The position numbers were made by a program, and so were the translations under genes. A model generated the notes under the pieces. It ran no database searches. It had not been told where the DNA came from and saw nothing but the letters and a program-made list of their open reading frames with translations. This document shows, in pieces, positions 55,847 through 59,209 of a stretch of 59,209 bases of DNA (the stretch's first letter is position 1; every line of letters starts with the position of its first letter). Origin of the DNA: Ignavibacteriales bacterium (GTDB taxonomy: Bacteria > Bacteroidota > Ignavibacteria > Ignavibacteriales > SURF-24); contig QZKB01000137.1 of the NCBI GenBank assembly GCA_003599415.1, positions 1 to 59,209 on the forward strand. The letters run 5' to 3'.

Positions 55847-57091
55847 ATGACCTATATGGAAATAAATCCGCAGCTTCTTGATCTTACAATCAAAGATAAA
55901 GATTATATAATCTTTTATGGTGATTCGCCGTTGCTTACACCCGCCGGTAACGAATTCATTGATACTAATCCAAGGTTACTCCAGTTTATTATTACTGAAT
56001 TATCGGTTTCTGATTCTGTTCCTGATGAGGGAATTACATCATATAGTCTCTTTTCTTATCAGAAAGATTTTATTGATGCAGGTAATGATTTAATCATGAA
56101 TTCATTGCAGCAGAAGTTGACTGAAGATTATTTCGTTAAACTAAAATTCGGTATGGATTCCGGTAATGATCTTGATGTAAGTGAAAAAATAGATTTTCTT
56201 TTAGACAACAGGCAAAAGATCAACTTTATATTTGGCGGTTCGTCAAGTATTGTTAAAAGCCTTAACAAGTTTTTAGGTGAAAACGGTATCCTTGCTGTTC
56301 AAAACTCGGACAAATCCTTTGATAAGTTTATTAATTTTATAAAAGAAAATTATTCCTGGATGGATAGTTCAAAAAAGAGCGCAGTATATTTTTTGAACAA
56401 GGTTCATAATGCAGGAATCCTGTTGCCGATACTTTTAGTATCAAATAAAATAAGTCCTTCGGAATATACAAACTCAGTCCTGAATATTTATCTGAATAAC
56501 TTTTCCGCCCACAGGAAAGAAATTGAAGAGCTTGAGCATTCATTTGATACAATACACAGGCAGGCTTCTGCTACATTGGAATATCTTTCATTCTTTGATA
56601 ACCTTGCGGAGAAAGTTTCTGAAGTGCTCGAGATTATTAACACAGGTGAAGGAGCTAATATTGAATTCAAATCCTCTTTAAGATGGAACATCAAGGAAGG
56701 CAAAAAGGATTCTGCAATAGAGCATGCAAGTCTTAAAACTATATCTGCCTTTCTAAACTCCAATGGTGGTAACCTTTTTATTGGAGTAAGAGATGACGGC
56801 AGCATTGAAGGAATTGAAACAGATGCCTTTGATAATGACGATAAATTTCAACTGCACTTCTGGAATCTTATTAAAGCATCTTTAGGCGAGGAGCATAGTC
56901 CATACATTCATTCTTCACTTGAAAAAATAAGCGACAGAACAGTATGCGTTGTTAAATGTCTTAAAAGTCCCGTACCTGTCTTTTTGCACCAGAAGGGGTT
57001 TGATGAGGAATTTTATATAAGAGTTGGCCCAAGCAGTGCAAAACTTGGTGTGCAGGACACATACAAATACATAGCAGAAAGGTTTAAATAA
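55847..57091 (+). CDS. AlbA_2 (Schlafen-type) domain protein with unrecognised N-terminal region
   Basis: A 414-residue cytoplasmic protein. Residues about 265-410 are an AlbA_2 domain: EGANIEFKSSLRWN, KTISAFLNSNGGNLFIGVRDDGSIEGIETD, EFYIRVGPSSAKL. AlbA_2 domains bind nucleic acid in some proteins and occur widely in stress and defence contexts. Residues 1-260 are not recognised; they include IDFLLDNRQKINFIFGGSS, a segment like a small alpha/beta domain, and a probable coiled coil EIEELEHSFDTIHRQASATLEYL. The gene lies between a STAS gene (15 bp) and the ABC ATPase gene (31 bp). ATG 55856 is an alternative start. Confidence 0.8.
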   Translation: MTYMEINPQLLDLTIKDKDYIIFYGDSPLLTPAGNEFIDTNPRLLQFIITELSVSDSVPDEGITSYSLFSYQKDFIDAGNDLIMNSLQQKLTEDYFVKLKFGMDSGNDLDVSEKIDFLLDNRQKINFIFGGSSSIVKSLNKFLGENGILAVQNSDKSFDKFINFIKENYSWMDSSKKSAVYFLNKVHNAGILLPILLVSNKISPSEYTNSVLNIYLNNFSAHRKEIEELEHSFDTIHRQASATLEYLSFFDNLAEKVSEVLEIINTGEGANIEFKSSLRWNIKEGKKDSAIEHASLKTISAFLNSNGGNLFIGVRDDGSIEGIETDAFDNDDKFQLHFWNLIKASLGEEHSPYIHSSLEKISDRTVCVVKCLKSPVPVFLHQKGFDEEFYIRVGPSSAKLGVQDTYKYIAERFK

Positions 57092-57122
57092 AATCTTATT
57101 CCTGAAAGTAACTGGCAGAGAA

Positions 57123-57935
57123 ATGATAAAGCTAACAGCAATAAATAAAGTTTTTAATCCGGGCTCAATAAATGAAGTTGTTGCTCTTAAGGATATAAAT
57201 CTTAAAATAAATGACGGTGAGTTTTTAACAATTATCGGCACCAACGGATCGGGTAAATCAACATTACTTAATATGGTAGCAGGTACAATTGAACCGGACA
57301 ACGGAAAAATTGAAATCTCCGGGAAAGATGTTACAAAAGAAAAAGAATTTGAAAGAGCTAAGTACATCTCGCGTGTATTTCAAAATCCTTTTAGTGGTAC
57401 AGCACCTAAAATGACAATTGCTGAAAATCTGTTGATGGCTTATTACCGCGGGAAAAAGCGGATACCTAAAATTAGTCTTAAAGGAAATCTTAGAAGACAA
57501 TTCAGAGAACAGGTAAGTTCGTTGGAAATGCAGCTTGAAGACAGGCTTGATAATGTAATCGGCACATTATCCGGCGGGCAGCGCCAGGCAATAACGCTTT
57601 TAATGTCTGTAATTAATAGTCCTAAGGTTCTTCTTCTTGATGAGCATACGGCGGCACTTGATCCTAAAACAGCTGCACAGGTAATTAAGCTTACAAAGAA
57701 ATTTATTGAGAAGGAAAACCTTACAACAATAATGATTACACACAGCATGCAGCAGGCGCTTCAGCTTGGTACAAGAACAATTATGATGTATAAAGGAAGT
57801 ATTATTGAAGATATTGACGAAAAGGAAAAAAGCCGTCTTTCCGTTGACGACCTGCTTGATAAGTTTACGGATCTTAGAAAAAAAGAAAGACTTACAGACG
57901 ATGTTTATGAGCAACTAAGAAAAGAATATAATTAA
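57123..57935 (+). CDS. ABC transporter ATP-binding protein, partner of the permease fusion
   Basis: A 270-residue ABC ATPase: IIGTNGSGKSTLLN (Walker A, 39-47), RVFQNPFSGTA (Q-loop), TLSGGQRQAITLLM (signature), KVLLLDEHTAALDPKTA (Walker B and D-loop) and MITHSMQQALQLG (switch His). The long NGSGKST and DEHTAALD pattern matches the ATPase of the ABC.X4 (putative tryptophan/tyrosine) systems, whose permease-binding fusion is 4.8 kb upstream. It is the only ABC ATPase in the window and closes the cluster. Confidence 0.93.
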   Translation: MIKLTAINKVFNPGSINEVVALKDINLKINDGEFLTIIGTNGSGKSTLLNMVAGTIEPDNGKIEISGKDVTKEKEFERAKYISRVFQNPFSGTAPKMTIAENLLMAYYRGKKRIPKISLKGNLRRQFREQVSSLEMQLEDRLDNVIGTLSGGQRQAITLLMSVINSPKVLLLDEHTAALDPKTAAQVIKLTKKFIEKENLTTIMITHSMQQALQLGTRTIMMYKGSIIEDIDEKEKSRLSVDDLLDKFTDLRKKERLTDDVYEQLRKEYN

Positions 57936-57976
57936 TAAAATTTATTTACCAACTTTTTTATAATTCACTTGTAGTT

Positions 57977-58525
57977 ATGAATGAAAAAAATGATAACAGC
58001 CTGATAACGGAAATACTTAACGGTAAAACCGAAACATATAAGGAATTGATTGTCAGGTATCAGAAACCGGTTTTCAATTTAGTGCTAAGAATGATCCGTA
58101 ATTATGATGAAGCAAAAGACATTACGCAGAATATTTTTATTAAGGCATATTACAATTTATCAACCTTTAATTTTGAACATAAATTTTTCAGCTGGTTGTA
58201 TCGTATAGGAGTAAATGAATCCTTAAACTTTTTAGGCAACAGGAAACAATATGATGAGTACTATGAAGAAAATTTTAGAACTGAAAAATCGCCGGCAGAT
58301 ATTTTTGAAAAGAATGAAGAATCGGTAAAAATTCATAACGCAATTGACATGTTAAAAGAAGAGTACAGGACATTAATAATACTTAAACACTTCCAGGAAT
58401 TATCCTACGAAGAGATTGCGGAGGTAGTAAACATTCCGGTGAATAAAGTAAGATCAAGATTGTTTACTGCAAGAAACCTGTTAAAAGAAATAATGATTCG
58501 AAAAGGAGAATTTAACAATGAATAA
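57977..58525 (+). CDS. ECF-type RNA polymerase sigma factor
   Basis: A 182-residue sigma-70-family protein. Region 2 spans about 22-90 (YQKPVFNLVLRMIRNYDEAKDITQNIFIKAYYNL, FFSWLYRIGVNESLNFL). Region 4 spans about 128-175 (LKEEYRTLIILKHFQELSYEEIAEVVNIPVNKVRSRLFTARNLL). Length and layout are those of an ECF sigma factor. It begins 41 bp after the ABC ATPase and overlaps the downstream anti-sigma gene by eight bases. It may be co-expressed with the signalling cluster, but no promoter was identified. Confidence 0.94.
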   Translation: MNEKNDNSLITEILNGKTETYKELIVRYQKPVFNLVLRMIRNYDEAKDITQNIFIKAYYNLSTFNFEHKFFSWLYRIGVNESLNFLGNRKQYDEYYEENFRTEKSPADIFEKNEESVKIHNAIDMLKEEYRTLIILKHFQELSYEEIAEVVNIPVNKVRSRLFTARNLLKEIMIRKGEFNNE

Positions 58526-59209
58526 TAATTATTGGACTCTTATTAATAAGGATATAGACGGGGAAATTACATCTGAAGAAAAATCTCTCCTTGAACAGGA
58601 ATTAAATAATAATAACGACTTAAAAGAATATGCTGCCCAATTAAAAAGTGTTGTAAGAAAACTTAATAAAGAATCCCGCACAAGCTATGAAATTGATATA
58701 AGCGATGAAGTAATGAACAGCATCTACCAGACGGAAAGATTAAAAGCGGTACAGGAAAAAACTAAGCTTGCTGCAATCTTTGCTTTATTTTCGATGTCAA
58801 GAGTAAGATATGCTTCTGTATTTGGATTGGGAGTTATTGTGTGCTTTATTTTTCTTTCTCTATTTAATAACAACAACCTTAACCCGGGGAATATTTCCGG
58901 CTCAATGATAGATGCCGATACATACACGAATTTTGAAAATGCCGGTAATATCGTTATTGATATTCCCGAGTTGGATGGAAAGGTTAACACACAGGTTTAT
59001 GATGATAAAGTACTGGTAAAGGTTGACCTGGCTTCTCAAAATGAAATAAAACTGAATTTTAATTTTGACGAAACAAGGCTACAGGTATATGCGGTTAAAC
59101 CGATCAAACAGAATAATCAATCAAGTTTTGTATCTGCAAACAATTTAGTTCAGATAAATAATAAAGGCGGCAACAGCTATCTTTTAATGTTCAGGAATAA
59201 TTTGTCCGG
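58518..59209 (+). CDS. Membrane-anchored anti-sigma factor, cut at window end
   Basis: The frame from ATG 58518 runs 230 codons to the end of the window without a stop. AAAGGAG at about 58,501-58,507 precedes it. The N-terminus (INKDIDGEITSEEKSLLEQELNN) is the helical sigma-binding type common in Bacteroidota anti-sigma proteins without a HxxxCxxC zinc motif. One membrane helix lies at about 95-113 (SVFGLGVIVCFIFLSLF). The visible exterior part has NIVIDIPELDGKVN and LNFNFDETRLQVYAV. The eight-base overlap with the sigma gene implies coupled translation. Confidence 0.85.
   Translation, partial: MNNNYWTLINKDIDGEITSEEKSLLEQELNNNNDLKEYAAQLKSVVRKLNKESRTSYEIDISDEVMNSIYQTERLKAVQEKTKLAAIFALFSMSRVRYASVFGLGVIVCFIFLSLFNNNNLNPGNISGSMIDADTYTNFENAGNIVIDIPELDGKVNTQVYDDKVLVKVDLASQNEIKLNFNFDETRLQVYAVKPIKQNNQSSFVSANNLVQINNKGGNSYLLMFRNNLS

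Noticed and set aside
1..59209. CRISPR array, tRNA, rRNA or prophage
   Set aside because: No regularly spaced repeats, no recognisable tRNA cloverleaf or rRNA stretch, and no integrase or phage structural gene were seen.

Overview
The window looks like chromosomal DNA from a member of the Ignavibacteriota (Ignavibacterium/Melioribacter relatives, Bacteroidota-Chlorobi supergroup). Reasons: low GC by eye, many weak Shine-Dalgarno sites, and a type IX secretion C-terminal domain of the 'QNYPNPFNPSTTI...' kind typical of that phylum. Taxonomy is inferred from style, not from a marker gene. I see no tRNA, rRNA, CRISPR array, transposase or phage gene.

Region A (1-30,897) is a glycan-degradation island built as two divergent blocks around a 387-bp regulatory gap (14,346-14,732). 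Leftward: a sodium:solute symporter, a secreted serine esterase, a GH92 alpha-mannosidase, a ROK regulator, a GH94 phosphorylase, a GH18-like T9SS-secreted enzyme, a GH130 mannoside phosphorylase and a cut-off CBM9-like protein. Rightward: GH38 alpha-mannosidase, GH20 hexosaminidase, GH97, a DUF4838 (GH163-like) protein, two GH29 alpha-L-fucosidases and a GH43 enzyme. Together these suit stepwise breakdown of fucosylated N-glycans: endo-glycosidases release or trim glycans, exo-enzymes remove GlcNAc, mannose and fucose, and cytoplasmic phosphorylases (GH94, GH130) finish the short oligosaccharides. Five enzymes from five catalytic families share one C-terminal module. No SusC/SusD pair is present.

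Region B (31,044-39,387) is a leftward L-fucose catabolic operon: DeoR-type regulator, FGGY kinase, FucA, FucI, an exported tandem mutarotase, an unusual nucleotidylyltransferase-GHMP kinase fusion, and the FucP permease. It would consume the fucose released by the two GH29 enzymes.

Region C (39,761-57,935) is the most unusual part: about 18 kb of co-directional, tightly spaced or overlapping genes that mix solute-binding proteins of three families, two histidine kinases, two response regulators, two SpoIIE-type phosphatases, an RsbW-type kinase, three STAS proteins, an ABC permease fused to two binding domains, its ABC ATPase, an AlbA_2 protein, and an NCS2 nucleobase-type permease whose C-terminus looks like a degenerate RsbW domain. 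I read it as a transporter-coupled partner-switching signalling system and know of no described equivalent. Region D (57,977-59,209) is an ECF sigma factor with its overlapping membrane anti-sigma gene, cut by the window end.

Several intergenic gaps hold short inverted-repeat elements of different sequence families, including a pair of 22-bp near-identical direct repeats flanking the GH43 gene.
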